DNA from: SLRI01 sp964393275
GTDB lineage: Bacteria > Pseudomonadota > Alphaproteobacteria > Geminicoccales > Geminicoccaceae
Reading direction: 5' to 3'
Length of the DNA: 64,000 nt
Assembly: GCA_964393275.1 (NCBI GenBank)
Contig: CAYMTA010000013.1
Span: forward strand, 26,117 to 90,116
The translations under genes and the position numbers were made by a program. Shown piece by piece: positions 1-10,237 of this stretch. The notes beneath the pieces were generated by a model. The model saw nothing but the letters and a program-made list of their open reading frames with translations. It was not told the DNA's origin and did no database searches. How positions within the stretch are numbered: the stretch's first letter is position 1; each line of letters opens with the position of its first letter.

Positions 1-37
1 GCAGGCGCTGCCAGGCCATCTCGGCCTTGGCGTTCAT
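1..37 (-). CDS. ftsA: FtsA cell-division protein, N-terminal fragment
   Basis: Only the first 12 codons lie in the window (MNAKAEMAWQRL), and the gene runs off the left edge. The ATG overlaps the ftsQ stop as ATGA. FtsA is the actin-like membrane tether of FtsZ and normally follows ftsQ in alphaproteobacterial dcw clusters. The identification rests on that position, since the fragment is too short to show any actin-fold motif. ftsZ is expected next, outside the window. Confidence 0.7.
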   Translation of the reverse strand, partial: MNAKAEMAWQRL

Positions 38-888
38 GTCGACTGTCCTCTGGTAGCGTGGGCCGCGGATTGCAGGATCGCCTCGTCGAGGCGGACGACG
101 ACCCGGTCCGGCAGGCGGAGATCGACGGCCTCGACCGCCCGGGCGAGCAGCGCCGATTCGGCCTCGAGCCGGGCGAGCCGCGCCCAGGCGGCGGCGGCGC
201 CCCGCTCCGGCAGGCGCACCTCGATGCGCCCGTCGACGAAGACGTTCCAGCGCCGGCCGTCGACCCGCTGGGCCCCGCTCACCCGCTCGCCGAGCGAGGG
301 CACGCTGGCCACCAGCCGCATCAGCTCGCTCGCCGCCGCGGGCGCTCCGGCACCGCTCAGGATCGGCAAGTGGCGATAGGGCGAAAGGACCCTGACCTGG
401 ATGATGTCACCCTCGATGCTGACCAGCGCCGGGCCATTGGCGGTCTGCCAGAGCGCGATCGGCCGATGCTCGACGAGGCGGGTCCGAAGCTGGTCCGGAA
501 GCTGGCGGGTGACGGTGGCGTGCTGGACCCAAGGCAGGCTCTCCAGGCGCTTCTGCAGGGCCGCAATATCAACCGAAAGTATATTTTGTCCATAATACGG
601 TTCTAGTATCCGGACAATTTCGGTGGTTGTGGTGCGCTGGCGACCCTCGGTGAAGATCTCGCGCACCTGCATGCCCATGGCATCGGTCAGGGCGACCATC
701 TCGTCGTTGAACGCGAAGCGCGCGCGGTCGGTCAGGCCGCTGGCCCGCGCCAGATGCACAGTGAGCCCGAGCACGGCGATGCAGCCGGCGGCAACGAGGC
801 CATTGATCAGCGGCCCCCGCCAGCGCGGCTTCGGCGGCTGCCGCAGCACGTGGCGGGTGCGGTAGGCGAGCTGCCTCATCTGTCGCAT
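34..888 (-). CDS. ftsQ: Cell-division protein FtsQ
   Basis: Bitopic divisome protein linking the FtsA/FtsZ ring to the FtsBL/FtsWI synthase. The 284-aa product has a basic cytoplasmic N-terminus (residues 1-27), one transmembrane segment (about 28-47) and a periplasmic POTRA region (about 78-146, including SVDIAALQKRLESLPWVQHA), followed by the FtsQ beta domain. The ATG at 888 is preferred because GAGAGG lies 5 nt upstream. An in-frame ATG at 879 would give an ATGA overlap with ddl (281 aa). With the 888 start the gene overlaps ddl by 13 nt. It is co-transcribed with the whole dcw cluster, and ftsA starts inside its stop. Confidence 0.92.
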   Translation of the reverse strand: MRQMRQLAYRTRHVLRQPPKPRWRGPLINGLVAAGCIAVLGLTVHLARASGLTDRARFAFNDEMVALTDAMGMQVREIFTEGRQRTTTTEIVRILEPYYGQNILSVDIAALQKRLESLPWVQHATVTRQLPDQLRTRLVEHRPIALWQTANGPALVSIEGDIIQVRVLSPYRHLPILSGAGAPAAASELMRLVASVPSLGERVSGAQRVDGRRWNVFVDGRIEVRLPERGAAAAWARLARLEAESALLARAVEAVDLRLPDRVVVRLDEAILQSAAHATRGQST

Positions 889-1796
889 CTGGCCCTCTCG
901 ATCAGCCGGACGACCAGGTCGCCGAAGTCGATGCCGCGGTGCTTCGCCTGCTCCGGCACCAGCGACAGGGGCGTCATGCCGGGCTGCGTGTTGACCTCGA
1001 GCAGCACGAGGCCGTCCATGCCCTTCGCCGGGTCGAAGCGGAAGTCGGCGCGGCTGACCCCGCGGCAGCCCAGCACCCAGTGCGCTCGCAGCGCCCAGTC
1101 GCAGACCTTGTCGAGGATCGGCCGGGGCAGGGGGGCCGGGACGATGTGCTCGGCGACGCCCTCGGTGTACTTCGCCCGGTAGTCGTAGAAGCCGCCCTTC
1201 TTCTTCGGCCTGATCTCGGTGACGGTCAGCGCCTCCTCGCCGAGCACGGCGCAGGTCAGCTCGTGGCCCGGCACGTAGCGCTCGACCAGGAACCGGGTGT
1301 CGGGCGGGATGTCCTCGCGGCCGACGAGCGCCTTGATGTCGCCCTGGTGGGCGATCACCACGTCGACGCTCGAGCCTTCGGCCGCCGGCTTGACGACGAA
1401 GGGCGGGTCCATCGGCGGCGGCCCGTCCTGCAGGTCCTCGAACTCGATCTCGAAGCCCTCGGGGCACGTCAAACCGGCGCTGCGGAAGAGCCGCATGGCC
1501 ATCGGCTTGTCCATGGCCAGCGCCGAGGCGAGCACGCCCGAATGGGTGTAGGGGATGCCCATCAGGTCGAGCACGCCCTGCACCCGGCCGTCCTCGCCCA
1601 TGCGGCCGTGCAGGGCATTGAAGACGACGTCGGGCTCGAGCCCGGCCAGCACCATCGGCAGGTCGCGCCCCGCATCGACCCTGGTCACGCGGTAGCCCCG
1701 CTCCTCGAGGGCTGTGGCGCAGTGCTCGCCCGAGACGAGCGAGACCTCGCGTTCGGCCGACAGCCCACCCATCAGGACGGCGACATGACGATTCAT
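876..1796 (-). CDS. ddl: D-alanine--D-alanine ligase
   Basis: Cytoplasmic ATP-grasp enzyme joining two D-alanines for the UDP-MurNAc-pentapeptide. The 306-aa length is typical of DdlB. Visible are the N-terminal VAVLMGGLSAEREVS motif, HGRMGEDGRVQG, the ATP-grasp FVVKPAAEGSSVDV segment, and the C-terminal metal/substrate loop LLEVNTQPGMT. Its ATG overlaps the murB stop (ATGA) and its stop lies inside the ftsQ start region, so it is translationally coupled on both sides. The product is consumed by MurF, encoded in the same operon. Confidence 0.95.
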   Translation of the reverse strand: MNRHVAVLMGGLSAEREVSLVSGEHCATALEERGYRVTRVDAGRDLPMVLAGLEPDVVFNALHGRMGEDGRVQGVLDLMGIPYTHSGVLASALAMDKPMAMRLFRSAGLTCPEGFEIEFEDLQDGPPPMDPPFVVKPAAEGSSVDVVIAHQGDIKALVGREDIPPDTRFLVERYVPGHELTCAVLGEEALTVTEIRPKKKGGFYDYRAKYTEGVAEHIVPAPLPRPILDKVCDWALRAHWVLGCRGVSRADFRFDPAKGMDGLVLLEVNTQPGMTPLSLVPEQAKHRGIDFGDLVVRLIERARCDR

Positions 1797-2715
1797 CGAT
1801 GCTCTCCAACGGTTTGGCGCGGCTCGGCCGGCACGACATCCGGCGACGCCTCGCCCAACCGCTTGATTTCCCACTCCAGGCGAATGCCGCTTCTGGTCGC
1901 CACCCGGTCCCGGACGATCTCGCCCAGGGCCTCGAGCTCGGCTGCCGTGGCACCACCGGTGTTGATGAGGAAGTTGCAGTGCTTGTCCGATACCATGGCA
2001 GCACCGTGGCGCAACCCGCGACAGCCCGCTGCGTCGATGAGCTGCCAGGCACGCTCGCCATCGGGGTTCTTGAACGTGCTGCCGCCGGTGGCGACGCGGA
2101 TCGGCTGCACCGCCTCGCGCTCGGCCTTGATCGCCGCCATGCGCTCGCCGATGGCCGTGGGCTCGCCCGGCTCGAGGGCGAAGGCGGCGCGCACCACGAT
2201 CCAGTCGTCCGGCAGCGCGCTCTTGCGATAGGCGAAGCCGAGCTCGGCGTTGGTCAGCCGGTGCAGCCCGCCCTGCCGGTCGAGGGCCTCGGCCCAGACC
2301 AGCCGATCCCTGGTTTCGCCGCCGAAGGCGCCGGCATTCATCCGGACCGCCCCGCCGATCGTGCCCGGGATGCCGATCAGAAACTCGATGCCGGCGAGCC
2401 CGGCCCTCTCCGCCACCTGCGCCACCCTCTGGTCGAGCGCGCCGGCCCCGGCGATCAGCGTGGTGCCGTCGACCTCGATCCGGGCGAGCGGCCCGCCGAA
2501 GCGGACCACGACTCCGCGGATGCCGCCATCGCGGATCAGCATGTTGGAGGCGACCCCCATGGCCAGCACGGGGACGTCGGCCGGTGTCGCCTCGAGGAAG
2601 GCGGCGAGATCCTCGACATCGGCCGGCTGGAAGAGCCGGGCCGCGGGGCCACCCACCCGAAACCAGGTGAGCGGGGCGAGCATCACGTTCTCGCGCATGG
2701 TGCCGCGCAGCGCTG

Positions 2716-2719
<4 letters not shown>
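1793..2719 (-). CDS. murB: UDP-N-acetylenolpyruvoylglucosamine reductase
   Basis: FAD- and NADPH-dependent reductase making UDP-MurNAc. The 308-aa protein is of the short, type II-like MurB size. The FAD-binding domain shows TWFRVGGPA near residue 19, MGVASNMLIRDGGI, and IPGTIGGAVRMNAGAFG. The C-terminal domain carries GSTFKNPDGERAWQLIDAAG. The conserved GSTFKNP serine is the proton donor in the family. ATGA overlaps with murC upstream and ddl downstream indicate coupled translation. Confidence 0.95.
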
Positions 2720-4139
<1,420 letters not shown>

Positions 4140-4143
<4 letters not shown>

Positions 4144-5237
4144 CGGCTCCCCCCTTCTGCCGTGGCCAGCGCCAGCACGGCATCGGCGAGCCGCCCCGCC
4201 GCGTCGGCGCGGAACGTGGCGCGGGCGTTCGCCGCCATCGCCTCGAGCCGCTCGGGCGACGCCGCCAGGGCGGTGAGCTCGGCCGCGAGGGCCGTCGGGG
4301 TGAAGGCCGCCTCGACGATGCGCACGCAGCCGCCGGCCAGCGCCAGCGCCTCCGCGTTGGCGCGCTGGTGGTCGTCCGCGGCCGCGGCATAGGGGACCAG
4401 GATGGAGGGCCGGCCCATGGCCATGATCTCGGTCAGGCTCGACGCCCCGGCCCGGCTGATGACGAGCTGCGCCCTGGCCAGATGCGCCGGCATGTCGGTG
4501 AAGAAGCCGGTCACCTCGCCCTTGATGTCGTGCGCCTTGTAGGCGTCGGCGACCCGGGCCAGGTCCTCCGGTCGGCACTGCTGCTCGATGCGCAGGCGCG
4601 AGCGCAGCTCCGCCGACAGCAGCGCCACGGCCGCCGGCATCACGTCGCTGAAGATGCGTGCCCCCTGGCTGCCGCCGATGACCAGGATGCGGAAGGGCTC
4701 GCCCGCCGCCGGGGCGCGGTAGCCGGCCGGGTCCGCCAGAAAGCCGGGCCGCACCGGGTTTCCGGTGACGACGAGGCGGGCCTGGCCATGCTCGGGCACG
4801 GCGCTGGTCGCCACGAAGCTCAAGGCGATCACCCGGGCGAAGCGGGCGAGCAGCCGATTGGCGCGGCCGAAGACCGCGTTCTGCTCGTGCAGCAGAAGCG
4901 GCCGTCCGGCGAGCCGGGCCGCGATCGCTGCCGGCACCGAGGCGTAGCCGCCGAAGCAGGCTGCCGCCCTGGGCCGCAGCCGGCGCACCAGCCGCCAGGC
5001 ATCGAACGTGCCGGCGACGAGGGCGAGGATGCCGGCGAGGCGCTGGCGCAGCCCGCCCGACGGGCTGCCGGCGCGGATCTGGTAGCCCGGCAGATCGTCC
5101 GGCAGGAAGCGGGCGCCACGGCCGTCGGTCACCATGGCGACGGGCTCGCCCCTCCGCCGCAGCTCGTGGGCCAGGGCCAGAGCCGGGAACATGTGGCCGC
5201 CGGTGCCGCCGGCGGTGATCAGGACCGGCCCGTTCAT
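4140..5237 (-). CDS. murG: UDP-GlcNAc:lipid I N-acetylglucosaminyltransferase
   Basis: Peripheral inner-membrane GT28 glycosyltransferase turning lipid I into lipid II. The 365-aa protein shows the N-terminal ITAGGTGGHMFPALALA loop, the ACFGGYASVPAA motif, the second glycine-rich loop VIGGSQGARIFSD, and the donor-binding SRAGASSLTEIMAMGRPS segment. It lies between ftsW and murC with ATGA overlaps on both sides, next to the SEDS protein that uses its product. Confidence 0.96.
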
Positions 5238-6346
5238 GGCACGGGCTCCAGCCGGGCGCCGCGCCGGGTGAGGGCGAGCAGCATGCCCATGGTCAGCGCC
5301 ACGGCGAGCAGCGACGAGCCGCCATAGGAGATGAAGGGCAGGGTCATGCCCTTGGTCGGCACGAGGTTGAGATTGACCGCCATGTTGATCAGCGCCTGCA
5401 GGCCGAACTGCGCGATGAGCCCGGTGGCGGCGAGCTGGACGAAGCGATTGGGGTTGAGCTGGGTGCGCCACAAGGCGCGCAGCACCAGCGCGCAGAAGAC
5501 GGCGACCAGGACGAGGCAGACGATGATGCCGAACTCCTCGGCGACGGTGGCGAAGACGAAATCGGAATGCGCCTCGGGCAGGCGGAACTTGACCACGCCC
5601 TCGCCCGGCCCCCGGCCGAAGAGCCCGCCCGACTGCACCGCGCTCAGCGCCCGCTCGACCTGGTAGACCTCGGCCGTCGGATCGAGGAAGCCGTCGACCC
5701 GGTCCCGCACATGCGGCAGGAGCTGGTAGGCGCCCCAGAAGCCGGCCACGCCGGCGACCCCCAGGATGATGATCGGCAGCCAGGCGAGGCCGGCGACGAA
5801 GAGCTGGATCGAGAAGAAGGCGACGATCACCGTCGCCATGCCGAGATCGGGCTGCAGCAGGAGGAGGGCCACGGTCGGCCCGACCAGGATGAGCGCTGCC
5901 GGCAGCCCGCCGAGGCCGGGCCGGCTGGCGAGCAGCCAGGCGGTGACCACGGCCAGGGCCGGCTTCATGAACTCCGACGGCTGAATCTGCTGGCCGCCGA
6001 TGAACAGCCAGCGATGGGCCCCCTTGATCTCCGGCGCGAACCAGAGCGTCGCCAGGGTCAGAACGGCGAAGATGCCGAGCACGCCGACCGCGAGCCGGAG
6101 CACGCCCCGGGGTGCCAGGAGCGAGACGCCGAAGAGGCCGAGCGCCGTCGGCACCAGCACGGTGAAGTGCTTGACCACGAAATGCATCTCGCCGAGGTGC
6201 AGGTTGCGGGCGATCGGCGGGCTCGAGGCCAGCACCATGATGATCCCGAAAAGGATCAGGAGGCCGATGCCGATCAGCAGGAAACGGTCGACGGTCCACC
6301 ACCATTGGCCGAGCAGTGAGCGGTCGGTGCGGGCGAAGGCGTTCAT
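5234..6346 (-). CDS. ftsW: Septal SEDS glycosyltransferase FtsW
   Basis: Polytopic SEDS-family peptidoglycan glycosyltransferase of the divisome, working with FtsI. The 370-aa protein has about ten hydrophobic segments, a short cytoplasmic N-terminus, the GGQQIQPSEFMKPALAV motif (about 123-139) and the family signature PFISYGGSSLLA near the C-terminus. The start ATG overlaps the murD stop, and its stop overlaps the murG start. Confidence 0.95.
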   Translation of the reverse strand: MNAFARTDRSLLGQWWWTVDRFLLIGIGLLILFGIIMVLASSPPIARNLHLGEMHFVVKHFTVLVPTALGLFGVSLLAPRGVLRLAVGVLGIFAVLTLATLWFAPEIKGAHRWLFIGGQQIQPSEFMKPALAVVTAWLLASRPGLGGLPAALILVGPTVALLLLQPDLGMATVIVAFFSIQLFVAGLAWLPIIILGVAGVAGFWGAYQLLPHVRDRVDGFLDPTAEVYQVERALSAVQSGGLFGRGPGEGVVKFRLPEAHSDFVFATVAEEFGIIVCLVLVAVFCALVLRALWRTQLNPNRFVQLAATGLIAQFGLQALINMAVNLNLVPTKGMTLPFISYGGSSLLAVALTMGMLLALTRRGARLEPVP

Positions 6347-7728
6347 GCGCCAACCCCCACAGCGGACTCGGCTTCGAGCCCGCGCGCGAGCGTGGCGAAG
6401 GCGGCCCCGCGCGCCTCGTAGCTGGTGAACTGGTCGAACGAGGCGCAGGCCGGCGCCAGCAGCACCACGGGCTCCACCACCCCGCTGGCCCGTGCCGCGG
6501 CGAAGGCCTCCGGCACCGCCAGCTCGAGCCGGCCCGCCATGTGCCGGGGCAGGCCCGCCGGCAGCGCGGCCCCGATCTCGGCCGCCGCCTCGCCGATCAG
6601 CCAGGCGCCGCGCACCGCGGCCAGATGCGGCAGGAGGGCCGCGAAGCCGCCGGGCTTGGGCTTGCCGCCGGCGATCCAGAAGATGTCGGCGAAGCTCGAG
6701 AGGCTCGGGATCGCCGCCTCGGGATTGGTCGCCTTGCTGTCGTCGACGAACCGCACGCCGCCGGCCCGGGCCACCGTCTGCATCCGGTGCGGCAGGCTCT
6801 GGAAGCCGGCGAAGCCCCGCACCCCCGCCTCGGGTGCCACGCCGACGGCGCGGAGAACGGCGAAGGCCGCGGCCGCGTTCTGCCGGTTGTGCCGCCCTTC
6901 CAGGGCCTCGATGCCGGCGAGATCGGCGACCTCGACCGCCGCCCCGCCGGTGTCGTCGATGAGCCGCGTTCCATCCGCCCAGACGCCGCCCGCGACAGGA
7001 CCTGTGGCGCTGATCCGGATCACCCGCCGACCCTCGGCCTCGAGGTCGTCGGCAAGCGCCCGGGACGGTGCGTCGTCGACGCCGAGAACGGCGATGCCGC
7101 CCTTCGGCTGCAAGGTGAACAGCCGCCGCTTGGCCGCCACATAGGCATCGAACGTGCCGTGCCGGTCGAGATGGTCGGGTGTCAGGTTGAGCAGCACGGC
7201 GATCCGGCAGGCGAGCGTCTGGGCCAGATCGAGCTGGTAGGAGGAGAGCTCGAGGACGAACAGCCGCTCGCGCCCGCCGAGCTCGAGGTCCAGCGCCGGC
7301 CGGCCGATATTGCCGCCGAGCTCGGCGTCCCGTCCGGCGGCGCGCAGGAGATGATGCACCAGCGCCGTCGTCGTCGACTTGCCGTTGGTCCCGGTGATGC
7401 CGATCACCTCGCGCCCGGCCAGCCGCTCGGCGAAGAGATCAATGTCGCTCGTCAGCCGAACCCCGGCCGCCTTGGCCGCCAGGATCAGGGCGTGGGGCCT
7501 GGGGAAATAAAGCGGCACGCCCGGGCTCACCACCAGGGCATCGAGCCCGGCCACGTCGCCCAGGGAGCCGGCCCGCCCGCCTTCGGCCACGGCCGCCGCC
7601 AGGCTCTCCGGCCGGTCGTCGTAGACGAGGCACTCGATGCCCCGCGCCAGCGCATCGCGCAGCACCGAGCGCCCGCTCCGCGCCATGCCGAGAATGCCGA
7701 TGCGCCGCGTCTCGTCCATCGCCGTCAC
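6343..7728 (-). CDS. murD: UDP-N-acetylmuramoyl-L-alanine--D-glutamate ligase
   Basis: Mur ligase adding D-Glu to UDP-MurNAc-L-Ala. The 461-aa protein has a glycine-rich start (GILGMARSG), the P-loop GITGTNGKSTTTAL, the ELSSYQLD motif and the C-terminal FVDDSKATNPEA segment characteristic of MurD. The GTG at 7728 overlaps the mraY stop as GTGA. An ATG three codons later (7719) has a GGTGA sequence 6 nt upstream and is an equally good start (458 aa). Confidence 0.95.
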   Translation of the reverse strand: MTAMDETRRIGILGMARSGRSVLRDALARGIECLVYDDRPESLAAAVAEGGRAGSLGDVAGLDALVVSPGVPLYFPRPHALILAAKAAGVRLTSDIDLFAERLAGREVIGITGTNGKSTTTALVHHLLRAAGRDAELGGNIGRPALDLELGGRERLFVLELSSYQLDLAQTLACRIAVLLNLTPDHLDRHGTFDAYVAAKRRLFTLQPKGGIAVLGVDDAPSRALADDLEAEGRRVIRISATGPVAGGVWADGTRLIDDTGGAAVEVADLAGIEALEGRHNRQNAAAAFAVLRAVGVAPEAGVRGFAGFQSLPHRMQTVARAGGVRFVDDSKATNPEAAIPSLSSFADIFWIAGGKPKPGGFAALLPHLAAVRGAWLIGEAAAEIGAALPAGLPRHMAGRLELAVPEAFAAARASGVVEPVVLLAPACASFDQFTSYEARGAAFATLARGLEAESAVGVGA

Positions 7729-8813
7729 CGCAGCTTCAGCGTCGAAAGGCCGATCATCGCGAGGATGGTGGCGATGATCCAGAAGCGGATGACGATGGTC
7801 GGCTCCATCCAGCCCTTCTTCTCGAAATGGTGATGAAGCGGCGCCATGCGGAAGACCCGCCGGCCGGTCAGCTTGAAGGACGCCACCTGGACGATCACCG
7901 AGACGGCTTCCAGGACGAAGAGCCCGCCGATCACCGCCAGCACCAGCTCGTGCTTGACCGCGACCGCGACGGTGCCGAGGGCACCGCCCGTCGCGAGCGA
8001 GCCCGTGTCGCCCATGAAGACCATGGCCGGCGGCGCGTTGAACCAGAGAAAGCCGAGGGACGCCCCGACCATGGCGGAGCAGAAGACCGCAAGCTCGCCC
8101 GAGCCCGGCACGAAAGGGATGCCGAGATAGCCCGAGAAGATGGCGTTGCCGACCAGGTAGCCGATCAGCGCGAACGAGCCGGCGGCGATCATCACCGGCA
8201 CGATGGCGAGCCCATCGAGGCCGTCGGTGAGGTTCACCGCGTTGGAGGCGCCGACGATGACCAGCATGCCGAAGAGCGGGAACAGGATGCCGAGGGGAAT
8301 GAGGAGATCCTTGAAGAACGGCAGGGCCAGCGAGGTGTCGAGCGGCTCCGGCGTCAGCCGGACCAGGACCACCGCCGCGACCAGGGCGATCGTGCCCTGC
8401 AGGAAGAGCTTCATCCGGCCGCTGATCCCGGCCGAGGAGCGCTTGGTCAGCTTCATCAGGTCATCGGCGAAGCCGATCCCGCCGAAGCCGAGCGTCACCA
8501 CGAGCACGACCCAGACATAGCCGTTGGCGAGATCGGCCCAGAGCAGGGTCGAGACGGCGATCGCGATCAGGATGAGCATGCCGCCCATGGTGGGCGTGCC
8601 CTTCTTGGTCAAAAGATGCGATTCCGGCCCGTCCTCGCGGATCGGCTGGCCTTCGCGCTGCTTCTTCTTCAGCCAGCGAATGACCGAGGGGCCGAAGGCG
8701 AAGCTGATCAGGAGCGCGGTCATCGCCGCCCCGCCGCTTCGAAAGGTGATGTAGCGAAAGACGTTCAGGACCGTGATCTCGTCGGCGAACGGCAGGAGCA
8801 CATAGAGGATCAT
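7725..8813 (-). CDS. mraY: Phospho-N-acetylmuramoyl-pentapeptide transferase
   Basis: Integral membrane enzyme that transfers phospho-MurNAc-pentapeptide to undecaprenyl phosphate, forming lipid I. The 362-aa length fits the family (about 360). It has ten hydrophobic segments and the diagnostic motifs KKGTPTMGG, the Asp pair in GFADDLMKL, the NAVNLTDGLDGLA loop, FMGDTGSLA and MAPLHHHFEKKGW. It is coupled by ATGA to murF upstream and by GTGA to murD downstream. Confidence 0.97.
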   Translation of the reverse strand: MILYVLLPFADEITVLNVFRYITFRSGGAAMTALLISFAFGPSVIRWLKKKQREGQPIREDGPESHLLTKKGTPTMGGMLILIAIAVSTLLWADLANGYVWVVLVVTLGFGGIGFADDLMKLTKRSSAGISGRMKLFLQGTIALVAAVVLVRLTPEPLDTSLALPFFKDLLIPLGILFPLFGMLVIVGASNAVNLTDGLDGLAIVPVMIAAGSFALIGYLVGNAIFSGYLGIPFVPGSGELAVFCSAMVGASLGFLWFNAPPAMVFMGDTGSLATGGALGTVAVAVKHELVLAVIGGLFVLEAVSVIVQVASFKLTGRRVFRMAPLHHHFEKKGWMEPTIVIRFWIIATILAMIGLSTLKLR

Positions 8814-10237
8814 CGGCCCCGGCCCTCCGCCGGCGCCGCGCCAGGGGCGGCCGCCTTCTCCAGGGCCTCGACCACGACCCGCATGGCGCTGCCGAGCGAG
8901 CCCTTGACCAGGACCACGTCGCCGGGCTCGAGGGCGGCCGTGACCAGAGGGGCGAGCGCCTCGCTCGTCTCCGCCCAGGCGCCGCGCCGGGCAGCGGGCA
9001 GGGCGGCGAAGAGCCCCCGCATCAGGGGTCCTGCCAGGAAGACCTTGGCCGCGTCCGCCGCCAGCACCGCATGGACCAGCCCGGCATGCAGGAGCTCGGC
9101 TCCGGGGCCCAGCTCCAGCATGTCGCCGAGCACCGCGATCCGCCGCCCTGCCTGGCTGCCGAGCACGTCGAGCGCTGCCGTCACCGAGGCCGGGTTGGCG
9201 TTGTAGCTCTCGTCCAGAAGCCGGATCCGCCCGCCTCGCCAGGGTAGCAGGCGCTGGCCGCCCCGGCCGGCCAAAGGCCGCACCTCGCCGAGCCGGGCCG
9301 CCGCCTGCGCCAGATCGAGGCCGAGGCAATCGGCGACGGCGAGCACGGCGAGGCTGTTCATCGCCCAATGCCGGCCCGGCGCGGCGAGGGCCAGCTCGAG
9401 CCGGCGGCCATTGAGGGCGACCGTGAGGCGGCTGCCGCCGGCCTCCAGATCGAGGGCGGCGAGCCGCACGTCGGCCTCGCCGGCGGCGCCGAACAGGATC
9501 ACCCTCGCCGCCCGCGCACGGGCCGCCTCGACCAGGAGGTCGGCATGCGGCGCGTCGGCATTGAGGATCGCCGTGCCGCCGGGCTCGAGTCCTTCGAAAA
9601 TCTCCGCCTTGGCCCGGGCGATCGCCGCCGTGTCCTCGAAGAACGCCAGATGCGCCGGGGCGATCGTGGTGATCACCGCCACATGCGGCCGGACCATGGC
9701 GGTCAGCGCCCTGATCTCACCCGCATGGTTCATGCCGAGCTCGGCCACGGCGAACTCGGCCGCGGGCGCAAGATTGGCGAGGGTGAGCGGCACGCCCCAG
9801 TGGTTGTTGTGACTCGCCGCGCTCGCATGGACCCGGCCGAAGCCGCCGAGCACGTGGCGGAGCGCCTCCTTGGTGCCGGTCTTGCCGACGCTGCCGGTGA
9901 TGGCGACGATCTTCCCGCCACTGCGCGCCCGACCGAACCGGCCGAGCCCCTCGAGCGCCGCCTGCGTGTCGTCGACGACGAGGAGCGGTGCGTCCTCGTC
10001 GACATCGTCGGGGCGCCGCGTGACGACGGCGGCGGCGGCACCCTGGCGCAGCGCATGGGCGACGAAGCCGTGGCCGTCGCGGTTGGGGCCGGTCAACGCC
10101 ACGAAGAGATCGCCCCGGCCGACGCTCCGGCTGTCGATCGAGACACCGGTGGCCTGCCAGTCGCGGCGGCTTCGCCCGCCGGTCGCGGCGGCGGCATCCA
10201 CCGCTTCCCACAAGGGTCGCGCCTCGACCGTGCTCAT
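8810..10237 (-). CDS. murF: UDP-MurNAc-tripeptide--D-Ala-D-Ala ligase
   Basis: Mur ligase adding D-Ala-D-Ala to the UDP-MurNAc tripeptide. The 475-aa protein has the N-terminal substrate-binding domain (SIDSRSVGRGDLFVAL), the P-loop ITGSVGKTGTKE, ASHNNHWGVPLTLA, ELGMNHAGEI, and the DESYNANPASV motif typical of MurF. The start overlaps the murE stop and the stop overlaps the mraY start, both as ATGA. Confidence 0.96.
   Translation of the reverse strand: MSTVEARPLWEAVDAAAATGGRSRRDWQATGVSIDSRSVGRGDLFVALTGPNRDGHGFVAHALRQGAAAAVVTRRPDDVDEDAPLLVVDDTQAALEGLGRFGRARSGGKIVAITGSVGKTGTKEALRHVLGGFGRVHASAASHNNHWGVPLTLANLAPAAEFAVAELGMNHAGEIRALTAMVRPHVAVITTIAPAHLAFFEDTAAIARAKAEIFEGLEPGGTAILNADAPHADLLVEAARARAARVILFGAAGEADVRLAALDLEAGGSRLTVALNGRRLELALAAPGRHWAMNSLAVLAVADCLGLDLAQAAARLGEVRPLAGRGGQRLLPWRGGRIRLLDESYNANPASVTAALDVLGSQAGRRIAVLGDMLELGPGAELLHAGLVHAVLAADAAKVFLAGPLMRGLFAALPAARRGAWAETSEALAPLVTAALEPGDVVLVKGSLGSAMRVVVEALEKAAAPGAAPAEGRGR

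Noticed and set aside
34..2061. Single 675-aa fusion ending in FtsQ
   Set aside because: The N-terminal part is an out-of-frame reading of ddl; only the last 284 codons form FtsQ.
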